From assembly GCF_000350525.1 (NCBI RefSeq), contig NZ_AOCN01000022.1, positions 479,572-543,571 of the forward strand: 64,000 bases of DNA. Reading direction: 5' to 3'. The position numbers and the translations under genes were made by a program. The stretch's first letter is position 1. Each line of letters begins with the position of its first letter. The stretch comes from Leucobacter salsicius M1-8. GTDB taxonomy: Bacteria > Actinomycetota > Actinomycetes > Actinomycetales > Microbacteriaceae. This document shows, piece after piece, positions 56,841 to 64,000 of the stretch. Below the pieces are notes generated by a model that saw only the letters and a list, made by a program, of their open reading frames with translations, did no database searches and had not been told where the DNA came from.

Positions 56841-57335
56841 ATGAGCAAGATTGCCGTCGTACCCGGTTCCTTCGACCCGGTCACGCTGGGGCACCTCGAC
56901 GTGATCCGGCGCACCGCCAAGATCTTCGACGAGGTCCATGTGCTCGTGGTGCATAACCCGGGCAAAGATGCGATGCTGCCGATCTCTGAACGCGTCGGTC
57001 TCATCCAGAAATCAATCGCCGAGGACTCCGAGATTCCCAGCAACGTGCTGGTGGCCTCGTGGTCGATGGGATTGCTCGTTGACTACTGCACCGAGGTGGG
57101 CGCGAATGTGCTCGTCAAGGGCATCAGGTCGCAGATCGATGTCGCTTATGAAACCCCGATGGTGCTTATGAACCGCAGCCTCGCCAACGTCGAGACCGTG
57201 TTCATGCTGCCAGACCCCGCGCACGCCCACGTGTCGAGTACTCTCGTGCGCCAGGTCGCATCGCTCGGCGGCGACGTCACCCCATATGTACCGAAAGCGG
57301 TCGCCCGCTTCCTCGATAAGACAAGGCCCGTTTGA
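56841..57335 (+). CDS. coaD: Phosphopantetheine adenylyltransferase
   Basis: CoaD makes dephospho-CoA from 4'-phosphopantetheine and ATP. The 164 residues include [18 protein letters not shown] (the H-x-G-H-type nucleotidyl site as TLGHLD), [16 protein letters not shown] and [21 protein letters not shown] lies 6 bases before the ATG. Its TGA overlaps the start of yceD. Confidence 0.94.
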   Translation: MSKIAVVPGSFDPVTLGHLDVIRRTAKIFDEVHVLVVHNPGKDAMLPISERVGLIQKSIAEDSEIPSNVLVASWSMGLLVDYCTEVGANVLVKGIRSQIDVAYETPMVLMNRSLANVETVFMLPDPAHAHVSSTLVRQVASLGGDVTPYVPKAVARFLDKTRPV

Positions 57336-57904
57336 TGAACGCCACGCGCGTATACGAAGAAAACATTCGCGATCTCGCGAACCGGCCGGGGGAGATGCGC
57401 GAACGCTCGCGCGTCATCTCCGTGCCCGAACAATTTGGCGAGGCTCTCGCTGTGGTGCCCGCGGGTACCGAGATGGAGCTCGAGGTGCGTCTGGAATCGG
57501 TGCACGAGGGCGTCCTCGCGTCGGTTAAGGCGTACACGACCCTGCAAGCTGAATGCGGCCGATGCCTGAAAGAATTCGCCACGCCGTTTCAAGTCGAGTT
57601 CCAGGAACTTTTCGCGTATACTCCTACGGAGGCCGACGACTATGGGGTTCACGGTGATCACGTGGATCTTGAACCCCCGCTCCGAGACGCGGTAGTGCTT
57701 GCACTTCCGTTCCAGCCAATGTGTCGCCCGGACTGCCCGGGGCTCGATCCCGAGTCCGGTGAGCTGCGCGAGGCCGAGGCTGCGGTAGAGTCTGACGTGG
57801 ATCTTGATCCGCGCTGGGCAGCACTGGCCCGCTTCGCTGCGGGCACGGTCACGGCTGACGAAAAACCTGACTCGGGGGAGCTTCCCGAGTCTAAAAGCAA
57901 GTAG
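57335..57904 (+). CDS. YceD (DUF177) family protein
   Basis: A 189-residue protein with the DUF177 features [24 protein letters not shown] (in parts) and [13 protein letters not shown], giving two pairs of Cys that could bind zinc. YceD is tied to 23S rRNA and ribosome assembly in other bacteria and is almost always next to rpmF. The ATG shares bases with the coaD stop (TGATG). Confidence 0.88.
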   Translation: MNATRVYEENIRDLANRPGEMRERSRVISVPEQFGEALAVVPAGTEMELEVRLESVHEGVLASVKAYTTLQAECGRCLKEFATPFQVEFQELFAYTPTEADDYGVHGDHVDLEPPLRDAVVLALPFQPMCRPDCPGLDPESGELREAEAAVESDVDLDPRWAALARFAAGTVTADEKPDSGELPESKSK

Positions 57905-57917
57905 GAAAGAGAACATC

Positions 57918-58121
57918 ATGGCTGTTCCCAAGCGGAAGATGTCGCGCTCGAACACCCGTCACCGCCGTTCGGCGTGGAAGGCTTCGGTCCCGACCCTTGT
58001 CAAGACTGTAGAAAACGGCAAGACCGTTTACAGCCTTCCCCACCGCGCTCGCGTGGTCGAGGATTCACAGGGCACCCCCCTGTTCCTCGAGTACAAGGGC
58101 CGCAAGGTCGCTGACGCGTAA
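57918..58121 (+). CDS. rpmF: 50S ribosomal protein L32 (cysteine-free form)
   Basis: A 67-residue ribosomal protein beginning [20 protein letters not shown]. The Cys pairs that bind zinc in other L32 proteins are absent, which marks the zinc-independent type frequent in actinobacteria. AGGAAAGAG precedes the ATG. It sits in the conserved yceD-rpmF-rnc-mutM order. Confidence 0.95.
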   Translation: MAVPKRKMSRSNTRHRRSAWKASVPTLVKTVENGKTVYSLPHRARVVEDSQGTPLFLEYKGRKVADA

Positions 58122-58131
58122 GACTTTTCGC

Positions 58132-58872
58132 GTGACAGGGAACGAACACTCGATCCCGCACACCGAAGCTGGAACGCCGTCGGGAACGCCTCAGGGCGGT
58201 CCCGGCGGCGTTCTTCGTTCGTTCGGTGTCGCGGTTGACGAGGAGCTCTTGCAGCTCGCATTTACACACCGCTCGTGGGCGTACGAACATGACGGTGCAC
58301 CCCACAACGAACGCCTCGAATTCTTGGGCGACTCGGTGCTGGGCCAGGCCGTCACGGTGATGCTCTACCGCACCTACCCGCAGCTTGCCGAGGGCGACCT
58401 AGCAAAGCGTCGCGCATCGTTAGTCTCCAGTGTCGCGCTGTCAGAAATCGCCCGGGGCCTGGGGTTCGGCGAGTTCTTGCGCCTCGGTAAGGGTGAAGAG
58501 GGGACCGGCGGCCGCGAAAAGGCCTCGATTCTCGCGGATTCCGTGGAGGCTGTGATCGGCGCAGTCTATTTGTCGACTACCCCCGAGGTGGCCGATCGGT
58601 TTGTGCTCGACCTGATCAAGCCGTTGCTTGATGACCCCAATCGCTTCGAGGCCTCGCTCGACCCGAAGACCTCGCTGCAGGCGATCGCGGCGTCGCTCGG
58701 CATGCCGCACCCGCCGTACCTCACGGCCGGCACCGGCCCCGACCACGCCAAGCGCTACACGTCTACCGTGACGCTCGACGGCGTCACCGGGTTTGGCCGC
58801 GGCACGAGCAAGAAGGTCGCCGAGCTTGCGGCAGCGCGTGACGCGGTGCGGCAGTTCGGCCCGCGTTCGTAG
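58132..58872 (+). CDS. rnc: Ribonuclease III
   Basis: RNase III cuts double-stranded RNA, including the rRNA precursor. The 246 residues have the signature HNERLEFLGDSVLGQAV, the acidic site ILADSVEAVIGAVYL, and a C-terminal dsRNA-binding domain (DPKTSLQAIAASLGMPHPPY, GRGTSKKVAELAAARDA). An N-terminal extension of about 25 residues is Gly/Pro-rich. GTG start 10 bases after rpmF. Confidence 0.94.
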   Translation: MTGNEHSIPHTEAGTPSGTPQGGPGGVLRSFGVAVDEELLQLAFTHRSWAYEHDGAPHNERLEFLGDSVLGQAVTVMLYRTYPQLAEGDLAKRRASLVSSVALSEIARGLGFGEFLRLGKGEEGTGGREKASILADSVEAVIGAVYLSTTPEVADRFVLDLIKPLLDDPNRFEASLDPKTSLQAIAASLGMPHPPYLTAGTGPDHAKRYTSTVTLDGVTGFGRGTSKKVAELAAARDAVRQFGPRS

Positions 58873-58878
58873 TCGCGT

Positions 58879-59874
58879 ATGCCTGAGCTGCCCGAGGTAG
58901 AAGTAGTGCGGGCGGGGCTTGCCCCCGCCGTCACCGGCGCCCGCATTATCGGATGCGAGGTGCTCGACCCTCGGGCGCTCAAGCGGCACGTGCCGCTCAC
59001 GGGCGGGTTCTCCGATGGCCGCAGTGGGCACGGGGTGACTCTGACGGCTGCCGAGGGTGCGCTGCGCGCCGCCGACTTCGAGCGGCGGGTGGTGGGGCTG
59101 ACGCTTGCCGCGCCCGTTCGCCGGGGCAAGTTCATGTGGATTCCGGTGGCGGCTGGTGTTGCAGTCGATGGCGGTGACGGTGACGCTGGCCTCGCTTTGC
59201 TCGCGCACCTCGGGATGAGCGGGCAGATGCTGCTGCGCGACCTCGATGCCGGAGACGATCGGCACGTGCGTATCAGGCTCTGGCTCGAGCACCCGACCCA
59301 CGGGGAGCTGCGCCTCGACTTCGCCGACCAGCGACTGTTCGGATCGCTCGCGCTCGATGACCTGGTGCCTGATCTGTTTGCGGCTACTTCGGAGCCGTTG
59401 GTGCCGTCTTTGCCGTTGGTGCCGGGTCAAGCGGTGCACATTGCACCCGACCCGCTCGAACCCACGTTTGACGACGCCGCGTTCGTGTCGCGGCTGCGCG
59501 CCCGCTCGCGCGGTGTCAAGCAACTGATCCTTGACCAGTCGCTCGTGAGTGGCGTGGGCAACATTTACGCCGATGAGGCGCTGTGGCGGGCGCGGCTGCA
59601 CCCCGAGACTGCGGGGTCATCGGTGAGCGTGCGCAAAGCGCGTGAGCTGCTGGTCGCGCTGCGTGACGTGTTCGAGAAGGCGCTTGCCGAGGGCGGCACG
59701 AGCTTTGACGAGCAGTACGTGAACGTGAACGGGCAGGCGGGTCATTTCCAGCGAGAACTTCATGTTTATGGACTTGAAGGTAACCCTTGCTCCCGATGTG
59801 GCAACGCTATCACACGGAAGAAGTTCATGAACCGTTCCTCGCATTTTTGCCTGGTCTGCCAGCAAAAACGCTGA
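58879..59874 (+). CDS. mutM: Formamidopyrimidine-DNA glycosylase
   Basis: Fpg/MutM removes oxidised purines such as 8-oxoguanine. It begins MPELPEVEVVR, with the catalytic Pro2 and Glu3. The H2TH region is KQLILDQSLVSGVGNIYADEALW (in parts) and the zinc finger is CSRCGNAITRKKFMNRSSHFC (Cys ligands in two pairs). The 331 residues are slightly long because of an insert near residues 90-110 (VAAGVAVDGGDGDAGL). Confidence 0.94.
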   Translation: MPELPEVEVVRAGLAPAVTGARIIGCEVLDPRALKRHVPLTGGFSDGRSGHGVTLTAAEGALRAADFERRVVGLTLAAPVRRGKFMWIPVAAGVAVDGGDGDAGLALLAHLGMSGQMLLRDLDAGDDRHVRIRLWLEHPTHGELRLDFADQRLFGSLALDDLVPDLFAATSEPLVPSLPLVPGQAVHIAPDPLEPTFDDAAFVSRLRARSRGVKQLILDQSLVSGVGNIYADEALWRARLHPETAGSSVSVRKARELLVALRDVFEKALAEGGTSFDEQYVNVNGQAGHFQRELHVYGLEGNPCSRCGNAITRKKFMNRSSHFCLVCQQKR

Positions 59875-60107
59875 TTCGCGTTCGGTGCGGATCTCGGCTC
59901 GTGCAGCCGCGATTTCTGCTCAACGGTCACCACGTGTACGCAAACGGGAGCCCGCGAACGTCCCACTTCCCATTAACATTCATGTTTTCATAGCAAAACG
60001 CAGAAAACTACCCTTGAACAGGGGTTTATTTTTCTCGGTCACGAGTACCCAAAAATGGTCGCCAGCAGCGAACGCTCGGATACCGGGCGTGTCGCGAGCC
60101 TGTGTGC

Positions 60108-60353
60108 CTATCGATTAACTTCAGGCTCATCGACGGTTGCGAGAAGTTCCGCTGGCGAGACCTCGAGCGCGCGAGCGAGCCGAATGATGACATCAAGGGT
60201 CGGATTGCGGCGTGCTCGCTCTATTCCGCTGATGTATGTGCGGTCTAATCCGGCGTGGTGCGCAAAGTCTTCCTGGGAAGCCCAGCCCTTGGCTTTTCGT
60301 AAATCGCGAATCCGGTCGCCAAAAGCGATGCGATGGGCGGGGATAGAAGTCAC
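60108..60353 (-). CDS. XRE-family helix-turn-helix regulator
   Basis: An 81-residue repressor-like protein. The HTH reads FGDRIRDLRKAKGWASQEDF, HHAGLDRTYISGIERARRNP and LDVIIRLARALEVSPAELL, very like phage and type-II restriction C-protein repressors. The GTG at 60353 is preferred, with GGAGGAG about 10 bases upstream; the frame is open to 60404. It is divergent from an excisionase-like remnant, the arrangement of a lysogeny switch. Confidence 0.8.
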   Translation of the reverse strand: MTSIPAHRIAFGDRIRDLRKAKGWASQEDFAHHAGLDRTYISGIERARRNPTLDVIIRLARALEVSPAELLATVDEPEVNR

Positions 60354-60469
60354 GTAAGTAACGCTCCTCCAGTGTTGACGATCGGTCCACGGACTATGAG
60401 TCACATCTGTGTTAATCTGGCGCGGTTCGAAGAAGAGCGCTAGCAGGGGCGCAAGTGGAAGGAGATCAC

Positions 60470-60631
60470 GTGGTCGACGTAGGGGAGTGGCTAGACATCA
60501 AGGAAGCGGCAGAGCGCCAGAAACTGAGCGATACGACGATCCGCAATCACATCAGAAAGGCACGCTGCCCTCGGTGAAGCGTGTGGTCACTGGGCGTGAC
60601 GGCCGCATGGTCACCAAGCGATTAGTTCGTG
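60470..60631 (+). pseudogene. Excisionase-like HTH gene, frameshifted and cut by the IS3 element
   Basis: GGAAGGAG precedes the GTG at 60470. The first frame reads VDVGEWLDIKEAAERQ and KLSDTTIRNHIRK, then stops at 60577 after AlaArgCysProArg. Shifting one base at about 60558 continues sensibly as GTLPSVKRVVTGRDGRMVTK and RLVRV up to the IS at 60632. The joined product is a winged-helix DNA-binding protein of the MerR/excisionase type. Its 3' end is lost. Confidence 0.65.
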
Positions 60632-60679
60632 TGATTTGGCCTGGTTAAAGTTCCGATCTTTTACAAGGATAGGAACACC

Positions 60680-60994
60680 ATGGCCAAGAAATACGAACCC
60701 GAGTTCCGTGAGCGCGCCCTCCGCATGCTCACCGAAGCTCTACCCGAACACGCAAGTCTTCATGCGGCGAGTAAACACATCGGCGGGCTCCTTGGAGTCT
60801 CGCCCGACACGCTTCGCGTCTGGCATCGCCAAACCCAGGTCGACGCTGGCGCGAAGCCCGGTGTCACCACCGATATGAATGAAGAGAACCGTCGGTTGCG
60901 CCGCGAGAATGCGGAGCTTCGGAAAGCGAATGAAGTTCTCAAAGCTGCGAGCATATTTTTCGCGCAGGAACTCGACCGGCCACGATCGAAATGA
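60680..60994 (+). CDS. IS3-family transposase OrfA, copy 2
   Basis: The 104-residue product is identical to the first copy, with the HTH and coiled coil EENRRLRRENAELRKANEVL. It overlaps OrfB by ATGA. Identity between copies implies recent transposition or gene conversion. Confidence 0.92.
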   Translation: MAKKYEPEFRERALRMLTEALPEHASLHAASKHIGGLLGVSPDTLRVWHRQTQVDAGAKPGVTTDMNEENRRLRRENAELRKANEVLKAASIFFAQELDRPRSK

Positions 60995-61902
60995 TCCGAT
61001 TCATCGATAAGTATCGTGATCGTTTCGGGGTCGAGTTCCTCTGCCGCACGCTACGTGCGGCAGTCCGTGGTTTCCTCACCTCACGCGGGTATCGGGCAGC
61101 GAGGAACCGGCTGCCTTCAGCTAGGCACCTCCGTGATGAGATCCTCATCCCGGAGATCACGCGCCTCCACCACAAGCATTACGGCGTGTATGGTCGCCGC
61201 AAAATGCATGCCCTATTGCGGCGTGAGGGCTGGGAAATTGGCCGTGACGCCTGCGAGCGGCTCATGAAGATCGCTGGAGTACGCGGCGTGCAACGCTCGA
61301 AACGGGCATTCACCACGAAGAGCGACCCGGCGGACCGGCTGCCAGGTGATCTCGTGAATCGGAACTTCACTGCGGCAGCACCGAAGCGGTTGTGGGTCGT
61401 CGACATCACCTATGTTGCGACGTGGTCTGGGTTCGCGTACGTATCGTTCGTGACCGACGTGTACTCGCGCAGAATCGTCGGCTGGAATGTCGCTTCAACA
61501 CTCAAGGCCGAGGTATTGCCGTTGCAAGCGCTTGAGATGGCGGCCTGGCAGGCCGGTGGTGATCTCGAGGGGTTGGTGCATCACAGCGACCACGGCTCGA
61601 ATTATATGTCGATGGTCTACACCAACCGGGTCGCAGAGCTCGGCGCGATCCCGTCAACCGGGACAGTCGGCGATAGCTACGACAATTCGATGGCTGAAGC
61701 AGTGAACGCGCTCTACAAAGCCGAATTGATCAGGCAGCAGGGGCCTTGGAAAACGGTCGAGCAGGTCGAGCTTGCGACGTTGGAATATGTGTGGTGGTGG
61801 AACAACGAACGCCTTCACGGGGAGCTTGATATGCGTACCCCTGCAGAGGTTGAAGCGGCGTACTACGCTGTCACTGAACCGTTGCCCGCACTGACGATGT
61901 AA
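60991..61902 (+). CDS. IS3-family transposase OrfB (DDE integrase), copy 2
   Basis: The 303-residue product is identical to the first copy, with intact DDE acids (WVVDITY, HHSDHGSNY, NSMAEAVNAL). Probably functional. Confidence 0.93.
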   Translation: MIRFIDKYRDRFGVEFLCRTLRAAVRGFLTSRGYRAARNRLPSARHLRDEILIPEITRLHHKHYGVYGRRKMHALLRREGWEIGRDACERLMKIAGVRGVQRSKRAFTTKSDPADRLPGDLVNRNFTAAAPKRLWVVDITYVATWSGFAYVSFVTDVYSRRIVGWNVASTLKAEVLPLQALEMAAWQAGGDLEGLVHHSDHGSNYMSMVYTNRVAELGAIPSTGTVGDSYDNSMAEAVNALYKAELIRQQGPWKTVEQVELATLEYVWWWNNERLHGELDMRTPAEVEAAYYAVTEPLPALTM

Positions 61903-61939
61903 CGGACAACCATGTCGGAACTTTAGTCAGGCCAAATCA

Positions 61940-62051
61940 AGGTCTCGGTTTTGTCCTGCTGTGTGGCGGAATCATCATGGGTGTGCTCGCGTCCGGTGAG
62001 CGAGCAATGCAACGGCAGGAGCTCGCCGCTTCGGCACGCGAGGGGTCGTAA
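61940..62051 (+). pseudogene. C-terminal remnant of a membrane protein
   Basis: The frame leaving the IS encodes 36 residues and then TAA: GLGFVLLCGGIIMGVLASG followed by ERAMQRQELAASAREGS. One hydrophobic helix and a charged tail look like the true end of a membrane protein whose front is missing. It does not continue the excisionase-like gene on the other side. Confidence 0.5.
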
Positions 62052-62294
62052 GGCGTGGCGACAATAGTGCGCCACCAAGCTGCTACTTGAGGTCTCGTGT
62101 TGCCGGCCACACACCCACGACACGATCTCTGACCGGGTTGTGGCCGAACCGCGTGCATAGGGCGACGAGCACATGACGGCGATTCCTGCGCATGTTGTCG
62201 TGAGTACTGTTGCCTCGACGCTGTTTGGACAGATGCTGCCGGCGATGGATCGTCTTCGCGCAGTAGATTTCGACCAACTTGGTATCTTGAGTGA
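62052..62294. other. Intergenic, no gene seen
   Basis: Short frames only. TATCTT at 62283-62288 is the -10 of the next gene. Confidence 0.5.
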
Positions 62295-62759
62295 ATGCGG
62301 TTCACGGCGTTTGAAGAGTTTGTCACGTTCGTAGGGGACGAATACGGGGAACCGGGGTACCCGCAGCCCGAGGAACAGAACGGCGACTACGAATCTGGAA
62401 CTGTCGTATTAGGGTCCCAGGAATGGCGTATTCGTACCGCTCGCGTGACTCCGAAGAAGCCGGGAGCATTTGTAGCGGTATGGAGACGAAACCCAGACGG
62501 AGAGACCTGTCCGTTCGAATCAAACGAGCACATTGATGGGCTCCTGGTGTTCGTGCGCGACGGCGAGCAGTTCGGGTTCTTTCAGTTTTCTTCGAACCAA
62601 TTGGCGAACCTTGGAATCACGAGCTCTGCTGCACAAACGGGCAAGCGGGGGTTTCGGGTGTATCCAAGTTGGAATACAGGATTGAATCGACAGGCGACGT
62701 CGACTCAACGGGCCCAGTCCTCGGCATTCCGAATGCTGCTTTCCGGTGCCGCACAGTAG
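62295..62759 (+). CDS. MepB family protein
   Basis: A 154-residue soluble protein. Motifs are EWRIRTARVTPKKPGAFVAVW, DGLLVFVRDGEQFGFFQF and GKRGFRVYPSWNTGLNRQA, matching the MepB family, which is linked in staphylococci to the mepRAB drug-efflux operon. No efflux gene is nearby. TATCTT lies 6 bases before the ATG. Confidence 0.83.
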   Translation: MRFTAFEEFVTFVGDEYGEPGYPQPEEQNGDYESGTVVLGSQEWRIRTARVTPKKPGAFVAVWRRNPDGETCPFESNEHIDGLLVFVRDGEQFGFFQFSSNQLANLGITSSAAQTGKRGFRVYPSWNTGLNRQATSTQRAQSSAFRMLLSGAAQ

Positions 62760-62791
62760 CCCGTTGCCCCGGCTCCACTTATCCTTGAGTC

Positions 62792-63412
62792 ATGACTGCG
62801 CTGTCTACCGAGATCTCATTGTTTGCCGCGGCAGCTGCGTGGGCGGCACAGGTGGTCACCGCTCTGCCTGACACGGCCTGGGAGCGCCCCGGCCTCGGCC
62901 GTTGGAACATGCGCGCACTCGTCGGGCATACGAGTCGAGCCTTACTCACCGTCGAGCAGTACTCCGCGACCAGCGCCTCGCACGAGGCGGCCTTGAGCGC
63001 CGAGGACTACTTTGAGCAGGTCGCGAAACTTCCTGGGGTCACTGATGACGCAGTGTTTCAACGGGGAGTCGAGGCGGGCGTGGCGCTGGGCGAGTCACCC
63101 CAGACGGAATTCGCTGCGATTGCCAAGCGGGTACCACGGCTACTTGCGAGCGAGTCGGATCGGCTGATCTCTACCCTTGCGGGCGGAATGATGCTCAGCA
63201 ATTACGTTCCGACGCGCACTTTCGAGCTGATAGTGCACGGCCTCGATATTGCCCGCGCAGCTGGACTCAAGGTCGAGCCACCGCGGCCGTGTTTGGCTCT
63301 TGCACTCGAGTTGAGTGTGCACCTTTCGCTGCGCGCAGGAACTGGGGTGCCACTACTGATGGCGCTCACCGGCCGGGAAGGTCTTCCTCAAGGATTTTCA
63401 GTGCTGAAGTGA
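62792..63412 (+). CDS. Mycothiol-dependent maleylpyruvate isomerase N-terminal domain protein
   Basis: A 206-residue DinB-like four-helix protein. WERPGLGRWNMRALVGHTSRALLTVEQY (in parts) carries the first metal His, and MLSNYVPTRTFELIVHGLDIARAAG carries the second His-x-x-D group. Such proteins are mycothiol-dependent enzymes in actinobacteria. The true substrate is unknown. TATCCT lies 6 bases before the ATG. Confidence 0.85.
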   Translation: MTALSTEISLFAAAAAWAAQVVTALPDTAWERPGLGRWNMRALVGHTSRALLTVEQYSATSASHEAALSAEDYFEQVAKLPGVTDDAVFQRGVEAGVALGESPQTEFAAIAKRVPRLLASESDRLISTLAGGMMLSNYVPTRTFELIVHGLDIARAAGLKVEPPRPCLALALELSVHLSLRAGTGVPLLMALTGREGLPQGFSVLK

Positions 63413-63440
63413 GAGGCTGGGAGTCAGCTAGGTTGGTTCG

Positions 63441-64000
63441 GTGACTTCTACTCCTGCAGCTCGCCCCATTCTCGCCCCTGGGCTCCTTGAAGAGGAGTTT
63501 CTTCAGTGGTATTGGCTGAAGGCGGAGCTCGAATCATTCGCGCGCCAACTCGACATTCGGGCGACGGGGAGCAAGGACCTTCTCACCGCCCGGATCGGAG
63601 CGGCTCTGGCCGGGAGACCCTTTGCGGAGCCGGCCCCTGCGCGGCGGGCCGGCGGATGCCAACTCTCCGGTGTACTCACCCCCTCCACGGTCATCCCAGA
63701 AGGGCAGCGATCCAGCCAGGTCGTGCGCGCGTGGATGCTTGAACAGATTGGTCCGAGCTTTCACTTCGATGCCGAAATGCGTGAGTTCTTTGCCGCTTCC
63801 GACGGCACGAAGACCATGCAGGACGCGGTCGACCATTACCTGTCGACTCGAGACCAGGGCAGCAAGAGCATTGATGGACAGTTTGAGTACAACCGCTTCA
63901 CTCGTGCCTGGCACCAGCAGCATCCGACGGGTTCGCGCGACAAGCTCCTCACGGATTGGCGCACATATCGCGATACGCCGATCGATCAGCGCGGTCGAAT
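63441..64000 (+). CDS. SAP-domain protein (DUF6434-like), 3' truncated by the window
   Basis: The frame starts with GTG at 63441 (TAGGTT 6 bases upstream) and runs off the end, giving at least 186 residues. The N-terminal part, EEEFLQWYWLKAELESFARQL followed by ATGSKDLLTARIGAALAG, is a SAP-type helix-extended-helix nucleic-acid-binding motif. Later parts (FHFDAEMREFFAASDGTKTM, DQFEY-like FTRAWHQQHPTGSRDKLLTDW) match small proteins of the DUF6434 kind. Function unknown. Confidence 0.72.
   Translation, partial: MTSTPAARPILAPGLLEEEFLQWYWLKAELESFARQLDIRATGSKDLLTARIGAALAGRPFAEPAPARRAGGCQLSGVLTPSTVIPEGQRSSQVVRAWMLEQIGPSFHFDAEMREFFAASDGTKTMQDAVDHYLSTRDQGSKSIDGQFEYNRFTRAWHQQHPTGSRDKLLTDWRTYRDTPIDQRGR

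Larger units (their letters stand above)
60632..61939 (+). mobile_element. IS3-family insertion sequence, copy 2 (1308 bp)
   Basis: Same ends, same length and same orientation as the copy at 14816-16123, and apparently identical. Left flank ends TTCGTG and right flank begins AGGTCT, so no target duplication. The genes on the two sides do not match each other, showing loss or rearrangement of flanking DNA. Confidence 0.9.

Noticed and set aside
59875..60107. Possible gene or terminator after mutM
   Set aside because: Only short frames, and a weak CCC/GGG stem before TTTATTTTT; not strong enough to list.

Overview
The window is high-GC actinobacterial chromosome, most likely Microbacteriaceae and Leucobacter-like. 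That placement rests on the rRNA sequence style, a DUF222/HNH gene, a cysteine-free L32, the gene orders leuC-leuD-murA-plsC-gpsA-ddl and coaD-yceD-rpmF-rnc-mutM, and GTG starts. The genus is a guess. A second host trait is striking: at least 18 starts carry a TAnnnT -10 hexamer exactly 6-7 bases upstream, so leaderless transcription is probably common.

Layout. 1-3.4 kb: the tail of a DapA-family gene, a membrane protein, and a DUF222/HNH gene under a near-perfect LexA box. 3.3-8.5 kb: a glycerol locus with a SorC-type regulator divergent from glpD-glpF-glpK, with a 14-bp perfect palindrome between them. 8.5-13.4 kb: small, mostly membrane proteins (DUF4031, aspartate-dehydrogenase-like, CtaG-like, GNAT, DUF1304). 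13.8-24.74 kb: a decayed prophage lying against the 3' end of tRNA-Leu(UAG), bounded by a 14-bp direct repeat of that end. It keeps an inverted, frameshifted capsid pseudogene, a tail-fibre gene cut by an IS3 element, an M23 endolysin, a DUF2746-like protein and a holin split by an IS21 element. At its tRNA-proximal end is a cargo module: an apparent structured non-coding RNA with its own promoter and terminator, followed by a DUF3800 protein. This is the best candidate for an under-described system.

24.8-34.6 kb: host genes again. They include a YqhA/UPF0114 membrane protein, a TerC transporter behind a yybP-ykoY-type (Mn2+) riboswitch, leuCD behind a leucine/valine-rich leader peptide and hairpin, then murA, plsC, gpsA, ddl and a small CxxC membrane protein. 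34.6-40.4 kb: a complete 16S-23S-5S operon with no tRNA in the spacer and two strong terminators. 40.4-46.8 kb: DUF3515 lipoprotein, thiL, and a PucR-type regulator divergent from gabT-gabD (GABA catabolism). 46.9-59.9 kb: a membrane-anchored beta-propeller-like protein, rsmD/recG divergent, an ABC exporter with a NarL-type two-component system, then coaD-yceD-rpmF-rnc-mutM.

59.9-64 kb: a second scar. An XRE regulator is divergent from a frameshifted excisionase-like gene that runs into a second, apparently identical copy of the IS3 element. The other side of that IS holds the C-terminal end of an unrelated membrane protein. MepB-like, mycothiol-dependent-isomerase-like and SAP-domain genes follow. 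Neither IS3 copy has a target duplication, so both mark places where DNA was deleted or recombined.
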